In this document: positions 24,636 to 32,945 of the stretch, piece after piece
Numbering within the stretch: position 1 is the first letter of the stretch
Layout of the letters: every line of letters begins with the position of its first letter
Assembly (NCBI RefSeq): GCF_029504395.1
Contig: NZ_JAQFIF010000022.1
Location: forward strand, 1-45,537
Length of the DNA: 45,537 nucleotides
Reading direction: 5' to 3'
Origin: Arthrobacter sp. ES3-54
GTDB taxonomy: Bacteria > Actinomycetota > Actinomycetes > Actinomycetales > Micrococcaceae
Program-made: the position numbers and the translations under genes
Notes under the pieces: generated by a model
Database searches by the model: none
Told to the model about the DNA's origin: nothing
What the model saw: the letters and a program-made list of their open reading frames with translations, nothing else

Positions 24636-25323
24636 CGCACCCTCGGGGCTGCCGGATCGATCACGGACAGATCACCCCAGGACCGTGAAAGCGCCGATAA
24701 TGGACCTTCCGTCAAATCGATTGCCGCTTCGGCTACGGCATGACGGCCGCGCCGGCCTGGGCGCTTCTCTCCAGCTTCTTTGTGCCGCCCGTGATTGGAG
24801 CGGTCCCCGCGGGTGCGTGAGGAATAGTAGTCTCCATGATCAGCAGCCGGCGCCCATGGTGCTGGTGCCTTCGGACGAAAGGTCGCTTGGTACAAACGAC
24901 TTCGGACAACCCAGTGTCAGCAGTCAGCCGCACCGGAGCGTTCATCCCGCATCGGCCAGTGCAGGCGACTTCGCAAACTGACAGTGGCCCCTGACTTCTT
25001 ATTCCACGAAGATGCTAATGCCGGTCGCCGCCAGGGCGCCCAGCTGCCCGGTCAGATCCCACTTCACCGTCGATTGAATATGGCAGTTTGCCGTTCGTTC
25101 CACTATTAGTCCCAGATTGGGCCGGGAACCCCCCGTAGAGGGTTCCTGCAACGGAACGGCAGGTGGTCCTGGTTCAGGCCGTCACACCGGTCCTGAATCA
25201 AACTGCCATATCCACACGTCAACGGAATGCTGGACGGGGGCAGCGGCGCATGCTTTGCTGGTCCTTGGGCGACCGCCTGCCCGGTCTGGCCGGGGTCTGA
25301 CTGATCTTCTAAGGAGCTGCACA
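24636..25323. other. Gene-poor stretch
   Basis: About 690 bases with the 134-bp inverted-repeat element at 25078-25211. A possible 34-codon minus-strand frame at 24733-24837 has no ribosome-binding site. AAGGAGCTG just before 25324 is the next ribosome-binding site. Confidence 0.5.
25078..25211. mobile_element. 134-bp MITE-like element
   Basis: ATATGGCAGTTTG (25078-25090) and its exact complement CAAACTGCCATAT (25199-25211) are 13-bp terminal inverted repeats around about 108 bp without a gene. The right end, read on the minus strand, continues ATTCAGGACCGGTGTGACGG and recurs at 31159-31193. The size and ends suggest a non-autonomous transposon; no transposase partner is present in the window. 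Confidence 0.5.
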
Positions 25324-25530
25324 GTGGCTGGTCTGAGCGATAAGTTCGACAAGGCATACGAGGACAAGAGCATTGAGGAACTGGCCAAGGCACCTGTTGG
25401 TGCGCTTCAGGGCATGTCCGAGGCCGACGCTCTGAAGTTACAGGAAGCGCTGAATATCAAGACCGTAAAAGACCTGGGCACGAACAAGTTCTTCCTCTGG
25501 GCCCAGGCTGTGGCGAAACTGGCCGAATAG
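25324..25530 (+). CDS. Small helix-hairpin-helix-like protein
   Basis: 68 residues from GTG 25324 with AAGGAGCTG upstream. All helical: LSDKFDKAYEDKSIEELAK, VGALQGMSEADALKLQEALN, then IKTVKDLGTNKFFLWAQAVAKLAE. The LQGMSEADALKLQEALNIKTVKDL part resembles a helix-hairpin-helix, which often binds nucleic acid, but it could also be a protein-protein module. The longer upstream frame has no start signal. Similar small orphan proteins occur in actinobacteria, as I recall. Confidence 0.7.
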   Translation: MAGLSDKFDKAYEDKSIEELAKAPVGALQGMSEADALKLQEALNIKTVKDLGTNKFFLWAQAVAKLAE

Positions 25531-25550
25531 GCCGGGGAGTCCAGAACCTG

Positions 25551-25587
25551 GCCGCCGGGTCGCGGTTTACGCCCGTGGGCCGGCGGC
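25551..25587 (+). terminator. Possible terminator stem-loop
   Basis: GCCGCCGG (25551-25558) pairs with CCGGCGGC (25580-25587), 21 bases after the stop of the small gene 25324-25530. No T-tract follows. Confidence 0.4.
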
Positions 25588-25830
25588 CGGTGCCGGGCCT
25601 GCTGTTTCGAAATCTGGTGCAGTTATCCCGAGGCAGCGCTAAGGCATGGCTGCCGGCAATATGACGGTCGTGCGAAAACTGGTGCGGTGGACGGGCGTGC
25701 TGAACGTGGGGGCCCATGACCCAACATGACATTCCGGTGATTCTCGAAATCCTTTGTTTGTGAGAGCCACGATTCAGATGTGGTCTGATTCAGGCATGAC
25801 AAAGCCCGTGCCCGGCGACTCCACCCGGGC

Positions 25831-26487
25831 TCAGCCACGCGGCGCCGGCAAATCGAGGTTCCAGTGGCGCGAGACCATCAGCAGCCACCCGGTGTCGTCC
25901 CCGTCGTGGCCAAGGCCTGCGGGTCCCGGTGTGATGTAGAACCGCGAGACGACGCGCTGCGAGCCTTCGGCGTCTCCATAAAGCACGTCGACGGTGAAGC
26001 CGTCGCCGGCGGCTCCCTTCATGGCGTTACGGTAGTCGGCCGACTCCGGGTCCCGGATGGCGACCTGGCAGAAACCGGCGTCGTTGGACGGCACATAGAT
26101 GTCGCGTGTCAGCCGGTGGAACTCCTCCACTGGTGCCAGCGGAGCCCTGGCATCCGGTGGCAGATGCCAGCCGTGCAGGATCGCCACCCCTGCGCCGGCG
26201 TTGCGCACAGACATCACCAGGTACACGGTGTTGTCGGCGATCTCGAGGGCGGCGTGGCCACCCTGCACGACCATCCACTTGCCTTCCATAAACCGCACCT
26301 TCTGCGGAGCATCCGACCAGTTGGAAGGCAGAAGGATGGGGCGCAAACCGTTCAGCAGTGCGCGCTCAGCCAGCCGGGCCGACCGGTTCGCTGACCTCGT
26401 GGAGATGAACGTCGCGACGGCGAGCACCGTCGTACCGAGAGCGGTGCCGAGGTTGGAGAGTAGAAGCCAGTCGACCATAGGCAACAT
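25831..26487 (-). CDS. Hypothetical membrane-anchored protein
   Basis: 218 residues. A single N-terminal hydrophobic helix (about 5-26, VDWLLLSNLGTALGTTVLAVAT) precedes a basic helix (STRSANRSARLAERALLNGLRP), and the rest is a beta-rich soluble domain (KWMVVQGGHAALEIADNTVYLVMSVRNAGAGVAILHGWHLPP, about 70-112; FTVDVLYGDAEGSQRVVSRFYITPG). The helix could be a signal anchor leaving the domain in the cytoplasm. MSVRNAGAGVA is the pattern of a small family of unknown proteins. No operon partner. Confidence 0.65.
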   Translation of the reverse strand: MLPMVDWLLLSNLGTALGTTVLAVATFISTRSANRSARLAERALLNGLRPILLPSNWSDAPQKVRFMEGKWMVVQGGHAALEIADNTVYLVMSVRNAGAGVAILHGWHLPPDARAPLAPVEEFHRLTRDIYVPSNDAGFCQVAIRDPESADYRNAMKGAAGDGFTVDVLYGDAEGSQRVVSRFYITPGPAGLGHDGDDTGWLLMVSRHWNLDLPAPRG

Positions 26488-27711
26488 TCAACGTCATCCC
26501 CTGCCTCGCCAGCAATCGACGCCAGACGTCTGCGGAGTCAAACCAGACGATGCTGCGCGTCGGGGCAGGCAATCCCTCATCCGTGCACGCGCGGACGATT
26601 CGCGGTGAACCCCCGCCAGGGTAAGCTTCTGCCGCTTCAGATAGCGTTGGTGGGCCCCCTTATGGCTCCCGCCAACTCGTACGAGCGGCCCGGAACCCGG
26701 GGGGCTTCCCGCGAGAACATCATGACTCGCGATGTCGAGGTGTCCAACGAGACACTGTCTGTGGAACGGATCAAGACAAGTACAAGGTGTTCCACTTGCA
26801 CTACGTCGTGGAAAGGGTCTTCGCGGCAACCTGGGCCTTTTGGGGTGGGTACAAGGTACACACTTTGGGCTCCGGACTCGGTCGTACTTGGGTCGGACCG
26901 GGCCGGATTCCGCAACCAGTACATCGCGATACCGGAATATCCCTAAGAATCCGCTGAAGAGCGGTCATTGCTGCGGTGCCAGAAATGGCCGCCGCAATCC
27001 GTCCACTCCGGAGCCAGCGACACAGGCAATACGGATCGCACCCGCCGGGGAATCCGCATCGAAGGTCAACGGTTGTGGACGATCTCATCAACTGGGCCCG
27101 CGGCGCGAGACCTAACCAAACACACCAAGTACCGCAGTCGGCGCCCACGGTGACTGGCGGACTCCCGCCCGAAAGCCACCTTCTATCGGCAGCGTGGAAT
27201 GGCGCTACACGACCGCGTAGTCCCCGGGTCGATATCTCAGCCCGGGGAGTCTCGTCAATCTCGATGCCGCTGTGCTCAAGGGCGACTCAAGGCCTGAAGT
27301 AGAGAAGCCTTTTTCTGAGAGCGCGGATGGGCCGCGTTCGTCGTCGATTCGAGGAGGCCATTGAGAGGTGTCTCATTGCCGGTGAGTGCCCATCGTGGCT
27401 GAGCCGTAGTGAGACATCTGCTTTTGATCAGCGAGGACCCGCACGTCCCCCGATTTCCGGGGCGATCGATTTCTCATAAAGTTCTGCCCGATCCGGAGCA
27501 CGCATATCACGTCTGCTAGATCGGCGCCGGCGACGCTGCATGGGCTTGGTCGCGATCGACATCGTAGATGACGTGCAGCCGGAGAATCGCGCCCTCTGAA
27601 CCGTTAGTCGTGGTGCGCGGTGCCCGTCAGCGTCACGGAATTGTCTCTACTACAATTGGGCGGTCCCGACGACGCGCGCACCAGCCCCACCCAACAGACC
27701 AGAAAGACCCC
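26488..27711. other. 1.2-kb gene-poor stretch before the permease
   Basis: No gene could be supported. A minus-strand frame (26801-27148) and plus-strand frames (26605-27302) are Arg-rich and without starts. A frame reading KVFHLHYVVERVFAATWAFWG at 26784-26850 looks protein-like but is short. 27307-27700 could hold the permease promoter or a leader RNA; I see no riboswitch I can name. Confidence 0.45.
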
Positions 27712-29691
27712 ATGACGACAACTTCTGACCACGCCGTTCCGGCCCAGGTTGACCTGAAACAGGCCGCCACCCCGGACCGCAAACCCCTGGTCCGCTGGTT
27801 GCTCGCCAACCAGGTCGCACCCGCCGGACCCGAAGCCGAGGAAGACCACAAGCCCAACGCCTGGTGGAAAGTGATGTGCCTGACCGGCGTCGACTACTTC
27901 TCCACCCTGTCCTACCTTCCCGGCATCGCGGCCTTGGCCGCCGGCGCCCTGTCCCCGCTGGCGACCCTGCTGATCGTGGCCCTGACGCTGCTAGGCATGC
28001 TGCCGATGTACCGCCGGGTCGCTCAGGAAAGCCCGCACGGACAGGGCTCGGTGGCCATGCTGGAGAAGCTGCTGCCGTTCTGGCGCGGCAAGTTCTTCGT
28101 CCTGCTGCTGCTCGGGTTCGTCGCGACCTCCTGGATCATTACCATCACCCTCTCCGGCGCCGATGCCACGGTTCATCTGCTGGAAAACCCGATGATCCCG
28201 GAAGGCCTGAAAGGCAGCGCCGTCATCATCACGGTGATCCTGCTGCTGATCCTGGGCGGGGTGTTCCTGCTCGGCTTCAATGAGGCCGTCGGCGTCGCCA
28301 TCCCGCTCGTGGCCGTCTACCTGCTCCTGAACGCCGCCGTCGTCGCCGCCGGCCTCGTGCACGTCTTCTCCGACCCAACACTGATCGCCGGATGGCAGGA
28401 CCGGCTGCTGGCCAGCGCCGGCGGTGGACCGATGGATTTGATCGGCCCGGCCGTCATCGCCTTCCCGCTGCTCGTCCTCGGGCTCTCCGGGTTCGAGACC
28501 GGCGTGTCGATGATGCCGCTGATCAAGGCCACCGGGAACACCCCGGAGGAGCTCATGGCCTCCCGGGTCAAGAACACCCGCAAGCTGCTCACCACCGCTG
28601 CGGCCATCATGAGCGTCTACCTGATGTCCACCAGCTTCCTCACCACGGTCATGATCCCGGCCAGGGAGTTCCAGGAAGGCGGACAGGCCAACGGCCGCGC
28701 CCTGGCGTTCCTCGCCCACGACCTGTTCGGCGCCGGATTCGGGACCGTCTACGACATTTCCAGCGCCCTGATTCTCTGGTTCGCCGGCGCCTCGGCGATG
28801 GCCGGCCTGATCAACATCGTGCCCCGTTACCTGCCGGCGTACGGCATGGCGCCGGAATGGGGCCGGGCCGTCCGCCCGGTCGTGATCGTCTACACCGTGC
28901 TGAGCGTCGGTATCACCATCGCCTTCAAGGCTGACGTCAACGCCCAGGCGGGCGCCTACGCCACCGGCATCCTGGCCATGATGGTCTCCGGTGCTGTCGC
29001 CGTGACTGTCTCCGCGATCCGCCGGCACAGCCGCGCCGGGACCATCGGCTTCGGCGCGCTGACCCTGGTCCTGCTGTACGCACTGGGCGCCAACGTCATC
29101 GAAAAGCCCGACGGCATCGCGATCTCGGCGTTCTTCATCGCCGGCATCATCGTCGTCTCGCTGATCTCCCGGGTGAAGCGCACCACCGAGCTGCGGCTGG
29201 AAACCATCGAGTTCGACGAGGCGGCCCGGCAATTCATCACCGAGTCGATCGCTTTCGACGGGCAGCTGAACGTGATCTCCAATAAGCGCCAGGCCGGAGA
29301 CAAGGCCGAGTACGCCGACAAGGAGTACGAACAGCGCGGCCTGAACCCGGTCCCGGGCCCGGCGGACGTCATCTTCCTGGAGGTGGAGATCTCCGACCCG
29401 TCGGAGTTCAGCCACACGCTCCGGGTCGAAGGCATCGAAGTGGACGGCTACCGGGTCCTGCGGGTGAAGTCCCCGGCCGTGCCCAACGCGATCGCCGCGG
29501 TCCTCCTGGCCATGCGCGACTCGACCGGTACGAAGCCCCAGTGCTACTTCCAGTGGTCCGAAGGAAGCCCGGTCGGCCACCTCATGCGGTACCTGTTCCT
29601 GGGCGAGGGCGACACCGCCCCGCTCGTGCGTGAAATCCTCCGCGAGGTAGAACGCGACCCGGCCCTCCGGCCCGGCATCCACGTCGGCTAA
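27712..29691 (+). CDS. APC-family permease with long C-terminal domain
   Basis: 659 residues from the ATG at 27712; the frame is open further upstream but those codons are arginine-rich. A polar N-terminus precedes WWKVMCLTGVDYFSTLSYLPGIAALAAGAL (about 46-75), the conserved TM1 region of amino-acid/polyamine/organocation permeases, then about eleven more helices, for example FVLLLLGFVATSWIITITLSGADATV and LIGPAVIAFPLLVLGLSGFETGVSMMPLI. After the last membrane helix (about 490) comes a cytoplasmic domain of about 160 residues (TTELRLETIEFDEAARQFI, ADVIFLEVEISDPSEFSHTLRVEGIEVDGYRVLRV). Probably imports an amino acid or cation. No partner genes. Confidence 0.88.
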   Translation: MTTTSDHAVPAQVDLKQAATPDRKPLVRWLLANQVAPAGPEAEEDHKPNAWWKVMCLTGVDYFSTLSYLPGIAALAAGALSPLATLLIVALTLLGMLPMYRRVAQESPHGQGSVAMLEKLLPFWRGKFFVLLLLGFVATSWIITITLSGADATVHLLENPMIPEGLKGSAVIITVILLLILGGVFLLGFNEAVGVAIPLVAVYLLLNAAVVAAGLVHVFSDPTLIAGWQDRLLASAGGGPMDLIGPAVIAFPLLVLGLSGFETGVSMMPLIKATGNTPEELMASRVKNTRKLLTTAAAIMSVYLMSTSFLTTVMIPAREFQEGGQANGRALAFLAHDLFGAGFGTVYDISSALILWFAGASAMAGLINIVPRYLPAYGMAPEWGRAVRPVVIVYTVLSVGITIAFKADVNAQAGAYATGILAMMVSGAVAVTVSAIRRHSRAGTIGFGALTLVLLYALGANVIEKPDGIAISAFFIAGIIVVSLISRVKRTTELRLETIEFDEAARQFITESIAFDGQLNVISNKRQAGDKAEYADKEYEQRGLNPVPGPADVIFLEVEISDPSEFSHTLRVEGIEVDGYRVLRVKSPAVPNAIAAVLLAMRDSTGTKPQCYFQWSEGSPVGHLMRYLFLGEGDTAPLVREILREVERDPALRPGIHVG

Positions 29692-30043
29692 CGGGCCCAG
29701 CGGCGGAGGGAGGAGCTCCGGCTCTCACCCTCCACCGGTGCCCACCTTTGGCGGCGATGAGTGGTCCTGGATCACGCCGTCTCAGTGGTTCTGAAGCTGG
29801 TTGACATACTCACTTCGTGGAGTGGCGGGGACATCTGACTCTGCAACTTTCGGAGAGCTATTCTTTCGAGAGCTACTCGACGAACTACCGATTGTCTTGG
29901 CCGTTGGTTTCAGTATGGGGAGGGCTCCGACACCAAACGGGTTGCACACCAGTGGGGGACAGCCCAGCTTTGAGCTGTGCGGTGGGCTCCACCTGTCCCC
30001 AATGGGCACAACCGGGGGAGGGTTTGCTGCGACCTGTGAGGAA

Positions 30044-30081
30044 AGCCTCCGCGCGAATCCAAGGACTCAAGCGCGGAGGCT
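30044..30081 (-). terminator. Stem-loop, 11-bp
   Basis: AGCCTCCGCGC (30044-30054) pairs with GCGCGGAGGCT (30071-30081). On the minus strand it is followed by TTTCC, so it could end transcripts from the gene at 30182-30832. Confidence 0.55.
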
Positions 30082-30084
30082 CCC

Positions 30085-30114
30085 GGTTCTCCAAGCTGGG
30101 GGGACTGGAGAACC
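30085..30114 (-). terminator. Second stem-loop, 9-bp
   Basis: GGTTCTCCA (30085-30093) pairs with TGGAGAACC (30106-30114). It directly precedes the other stem-loop on the minus strand, making a tandem pair. Confidence 0.45.
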
Positions 30115-30181
30115 GATGTAACTCTACTAGCCGGCGTGACGTCACTAGTCCGCTGGCCGCCTGGGAAGCGCAAACTTCCAG

Positions 30182-30832
30182 TCACCGGCGAGGGCGGCCC
30201 CGGGTTCGCCCGGCCTGCCAACCGGGAACGGCGGCGTCCATGAGTTTGACCTTCGTAGGGTCGAGGTCGCCGCGGCGGTACTTCTGCCGCTGGGAATGTA
30301 TCCACACCCCGAGGGCGTGTTCCCGCTCTGAGGCGAAGTCGTGGTGGCGGGGCCACTCATTGCCCTCGGCGCGGAAGTCAGCGAGCTGGGCGAGCCGTTG
30401 GTGCCATCGGGCGTCGTCCGCTGCTGCCCGTGGATTCCCGTCCCATCCGGGGATCCGGGCGAGGCCATCCCGGTAAGCCGGGAACAAGTTGCCCTCGGCT
30501 GCCTCGCGCCGGCGATCTGAGAGCCATCGGGCCATAGATCGTTCACCCTTGTCGTCGGAGCGGTCCCGAGGGAACCGGCCCTCGGCCGAAATCCAGGCGA
30601 TGATCTCTTCCCTGCGAGCAAGATCCTTAGGCGAGGGATGAGGAACGGGTGCCGCGCCGGCGGTCAGGTGTGCCGGCTCGAGCCCGGGGTCCTCGCGGCG
30701 AGCGATGACCAGGTGGTACCCGACGGTGGCGGGTTCGGCGCGCACCAGCTCAGCGATGCGTTTCCGGCTCAGCCCGAGCCGGTACATCAACACCCATTCC
30801 GCGTCAGGAGCGCGCCGCAACCGCCTGTCCAT
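30182..30832 (-). CDS. Helix-turn-helix protein with two helicase-associated (HA) domains
   Basis: 216 residues from the ATG at 30832, preceded by CAGGATG; an ATG at 30844 is possible. The N-terminus has a helix-turn-helix (DAEWVLMYRLGLSRKRIAELVRAEPATVGYHL, about 10-41). Two HA domains follow: REEIIAWISAEGRFPRDRSD to LARIPGWDG (about 75-132), and RWHQRLAQLADFRAEGNEWPRHHDFASEREHALGVWIHSQRQKYRRGDL to AAVPGW (about 141-205). HA domains are found on helicases and on plasmid or phage proteins and bind DNA. An AT-poor basic tail (RTRGRPRR) may contact the backbone. It lies next to the iterons at 31031-31103, which it may bind. Confidence 0.8.
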   Translation of the reverse strand: MDRRLRRAPDAEWVLMYRLGLSRKRIAELVRAEPATVGYHLVIARREDPGLEPAHLTAGAAPVPHPSPKDLARREEIIAWISAEGRFPRDRSDDKGERSMARWLSDRRREAAEGNLFPAYRDGLARIPGWDGNPRAAADDARWHQRLAQLADFRAEGNEWPRHHDFASEREHALGVWIHSQRQKYRRGDLDPTKVKLMDAAVPGWQAGRTRGRPRR

Positions 30833-31030
30833 GATGGATGTCATCCTGCCACGGTGCCGGCCCGGATCGGGTCCGCTACTGGGGGCAATGTTCTGATGCC
30901 AACGGGTTCCGACACGGACACTGATCAGATTGTTCACTATCCACCCCCGTCCGACAGGGACATCCAAACCAGTCATCGTCAATCAAAACCCGCACCGCCC
31001 TGAGGCGCTCCCTGTCCAACTTCTACGGAC

Positions 31031-31103
31031 TTCTAGGGGGTTATAGGGAAAACCCTAGAACCCCCTAGAACAATCCCCTAGAATCCCCTAGAACCCCCTA
31101 GAA
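31031..31103. repeat. Iteron array CCCCTAGAA
   Basis: Direct copies of CCCCTAGAA start at 31052 (ACCCTAGAA), 31062, 31075, 31085 and 31095, spaced 10, 13, 10 and 10 bp, that is about one helical turn, and an inverted copy TTCTAGGGG is at 31031-31039. Such phased repeats bind replication initiators or partition or repressor proteins. The TTCTA/TAGAA core recurs in the operator at 35499-35540. Confidence 0.7.
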
Positions 31104-31158
31104 GTCCTTATAACTGCGGGGTTGAACCCGGCGGAACCTCTATGGCCCGGGCCAGGTG

Positions 31159-31193
31159 AATATGGCAGTTTGATTCAGGACCGGTGTGACGGC
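31159..31193. repeat. Solo copy of the MITE-like element end
   Basis: About 35 bases starting AATATGGCAGTTTG and continuing ATTCAGGACCGGTGTGACGG match the right end of the element at 25078-25211, read in reverse. Only one end is present here, so it is a relic or part of a disrupted element. Confidence 0.55.
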
Positions 31194-31272
31194 TGGAACG
31201 ACCGATGTCACCCCTTCGTCCGGACCAAGCCCCGGGAACGCGAACTAGATCCGAAGGACACCTACTGTCGGG

Positions 31273-31524
31273 CTACTGTAGATCATCCGGGACGCCGAAT
31301 CGCCTTCCAATGAGTACGCGAATGGCCGCGAGTAGAGGCTGATCTTCCAGCGCAACGCCCTCGCCCCCGTAATGCACGCCCGTTTCGTCGCCCACTGCTT
31401 CGATGTCGAAAAGGTTGAGGACCTCGGCCACGCGAACCTGATACTCGGTGGCGGTCATTTGGCGAGACACACGAACTGGCATTGTGCTGAGTTTGCGCGC
31501 GACCTTAGCAGCGGATTCATTCAT
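31273..31524 (-). CDS. Small hypothetical protein, intact paralogue of 37109-37288
   Basis: 83 residues from the ATG at 31524. MNESAAKVARKLSTMPVRVS is a basic N-terminus; the body TATEYQVRVAEVLNLFDIEA then VGDETGVHYGGEGVALEDQPLLAAIRVLIGRRFG is a compact alpha/beta unit. A partial copy with 167 aligned bases is at 37122-37288. The shared protein segment stays in frame with mostly conservative differences, which supports this being a real gene. Function unknown. Confidence 0.6.
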   Translation of the reverse strand: MNESAAKVARKLSTMPVRVSRQMTATEYQVRVAEVLNLFDIEAVGDETGVHYGGEGVALEDQPLLAAIRVLIGRRFGVPDDLQ

Positions 31525-31741
31525 GGGCGCACTCTTGCATGGCGTTCCGCCATTGCACAAGGGGGGCGCTTCGGACCAGTCCGGGAGTATGACGCGACGT
31601 TAGGCTCGCGGGAGCTGAGCCCATCCTCCCGCGGCACCCGCCGGCAAAACCCTGCCGGCGCAGGTTCCGATACCGGCGGATCGGCGTGCAAACACCGACC
31701 AGGCTGCTGGCCGCTTCTTCGCCCGAGAGTGCGCAGTCAAT

Positions 31742-31769
31742 CCACAACATAATGACCGTTATGTTGTGG
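31742..31769. other. dif-like / Xer-type 28-bp palindrome
   Basis: Arms CCACAACATAA (31742-31752) and TTATGTTGTGG (31759-31769) are perfect inverted repeats around a 6-bp centre, TGACCG. The 11-6-11 layout and CATAA/TTATGTT inner arms match dif and other XerC/XerD sites (the E. coli site also has CATAA and TTATGTT). Perfect symmetry is unusual for a dif site, so a repressor operator is an alternative. It lies 80 bases before the Phd-like antitoxin gene. Confidence 0.4.
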
Positions 31770-31821
31770 GCGTTGATGTCAGGGGCGCGCCGGCGCCGAA
31801 GCAACCGGTTGGCCAGACTTC

Positions 31822-31846
31822 AGAACACGTTCTGAGTTAGTGTTCT
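31822..31846 (+). promoter_or_regulatory. Candidate antitoxin operator
   Basis: AGAACAC (31822-31828) and GTGTTCT (31840-31846) are inverted repeats 11 bp apart ending 3 bases before the ATG of the Phd-like gene, the position expected for autoregulation. The core also reads CAGAAC-AC-GTTCTG. The 2-bp spacing does not match the actinobacterial LexA box (GAAC-N4-GTTC). Confidence 0.45.
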
Positions 31847-31849
31847 CGT

Positions 31850-32308
31850 ATGAGCGCACCAAGCAGTTCCCGAACAACGTTTCAGTCTTCTGAACTGAGC
31901 CGCGCCTCCGCTGAAGTCTTTGCGGCAGCGGCTGACCACCCGGTCCAGATCACTCGCCGCGACGGTGAGTCCCTGGTGCTGATGTCCGAGAGTGCAGATC
32001 AGGCACGCGCTTCGCTGTTGGAACTGGCGTCCCAGCTTGTCGCTGTCACAACGAGTACGGAAAAAACTTTGGCTGTCCGAATGAGCGACCGCTTCCCCTG
32101 GATGCTGGCCCTGAGCCCTGCTGACCGTGATGCCTGTGCGGACGCTGTCCTGGCCGCCTCGCGTGCGTCCCTTGCGACCAGCCAGCCCCATCTGGCCCTT
32201 GCGGAACTCACAGCCTGGCGCGAGACTGCGACTGCCATGGCCGCCGGCCTCGGCGAGAAGTCCGTGGAATGGCTCGAGAACCCCTTGGAAGCCGCAGTGC
32301 GTCCCTAA
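31850..32308 (+). CDS. Phd/YefM-like antitoxin family protein
   Basis: 152 residues. The first 60 residues have the Phd pattern: FQSSELSRASAEVFAAAADHPVQI, then TRRDGESLVLMSESADQARASLL, which forms the DNA-binding, dimerising N-terminal domain. The C-terminal 90 residues are extended compared with classic antitoxins (usually 75-100) and include a helical region ADAVLAASRASLATSQPHLALAELTAWRETATAMAAGLGEKSVEWLENPLE. No toxin gene follows within 600 bases on either strand, so it is an orphan. It may repress itself through the palindrome at 31822-31846. Confidence 0.75.
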   Translation: MSAPSSSRTTFQSSELSRASAEVFAAAADHPVQITRRDGESLVLMSESADQARASLLELASQLVAVTTSTEKTLAVRMSDRFPWMLALSPADRDACADAVLAASRASLATSQPHLALAELTAWRETATAMAAGLGEKSVEWLENPLEAAVRP

Positions 32309-32436
32309 GGTGTGGGGCGGAAAGCGAAGGTAAGTTGAGCGAGCGCAGAACTGCTGGATTCGACGCTTACGTGCCTTGCCGAGCGACGGCCCCTGTACCT
32401 AGGGATCGACGAACGACCCGTCAGCCTCCGCCGGGG

Positions 32437-32658
32437 TCACGGCCCTTTCAGCTTCCGCAGGTATTCATCCATCGTGACTTCGCCGCGCAAGTACGCATTG
32501 ATGTTCTCGACGGTCTGGCGGGTGGGGTGCATACCGTCCAGGGCCCAGCTGGCCATCGTATCGATGGTAAGTTCGCGTTTTCTCTCTGGGCTCAGGTCAG
32601 GGTCGGCTTGTTCGGGGGCCGTCGGTATCGGCAGTCTGCGCCTGCTGGTGATGCCCAT
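32437..32658 (-). CDS. VbhA-like antitoxin, orphan
   Basis: 73 residues from the ATG at 32658, which has AGAGGGGG upstream; the frame upstream is open but not translated. The N-terminus (TSRRRLPIPTAPEQADPDLS) is disordered. RKRELTIDTMASWALDGMHP to TRQTVENINAYLRGEVTMDEYLRKLK is the VbhA domain: an inhibitory helix and the LRGEVTMDEYL tail which in VbhA neutralises Fic toxins. No Fic gene (HPFxxGNG) is present in the window, so the toxin is lost, outside, or the protein has another partner. Confidence 0.7.
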   Translation of the reverse strand: MGITSRRRLPIPTAPEQADPDLSPERKRELTIDTMASWALDGMHPTRQTVENINAYLRGEVTMDEYLRKLKGP

Positions 32659-32945
32659 GGCGGCCCCCTCTTCTGGTTCTACTGGTCCTTCAAGTTTATC
32701 GACTGAGCACGAGACCATAGGTCGTCTTGACCCTGGGAGAACCTGTGATGAGGACTCGTAGAGGCTGCTCATGCTGCTTGCTGTGGGATTTGCGGGCCGC
32801 CAGGGACGTGTCCAGACGCCCTCGTACCTGCGGCGGTCATCGCTGGTGGTCGGTGGCGCACGATAATCGAAAATATGTCCATGTGGAGAAGCCTGTGGAG
32901 AACGTGTGTTCGATAGCATCCGAAGATTCGTCCTAAAATTGAGCC

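Larger units (their letters stand above)
29692..30181. other. Gene-free stretch between convergent genes
   Basis: About 490 bases between the permease (plus) and the helicase-associated-domain gene (minus). It holds two stem-loops at 30044-30114; a frame at 29801-30121 and others have no coding character. Confidence 0.5.
30833..31272. other. Intergenic stretch with iterons and transposon end
   Basis: No gene. It carries the iteron array (31031-31103) and the solo element end (31159-31193). A 63-codon plus frame from 31122 arises from the transposon end and is not a gene. Confidence 0.55.

Noticed and set aside
27991..29682. 563-codon minus-strand open frame
   Set aside because: Antisense to the APC permease; His/Asp/Gln-rich composition is a mirror of membrane codons.
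31122..31313. 63-codon plus ORF with GEYGSLIQDRCDG
   Set aside because: The same peptide pattern occurs on the minus strand at 25106-25393 because both derive from the repeated element end; it is not a gene.
31821..31834. CAGAACACGTTCTG as a LexA (SOS) box
   Set aside because: The actinobacterial box needs GAAC-N4-GTTC; here the spacing is 2, so it fits an antitoxin operator better.
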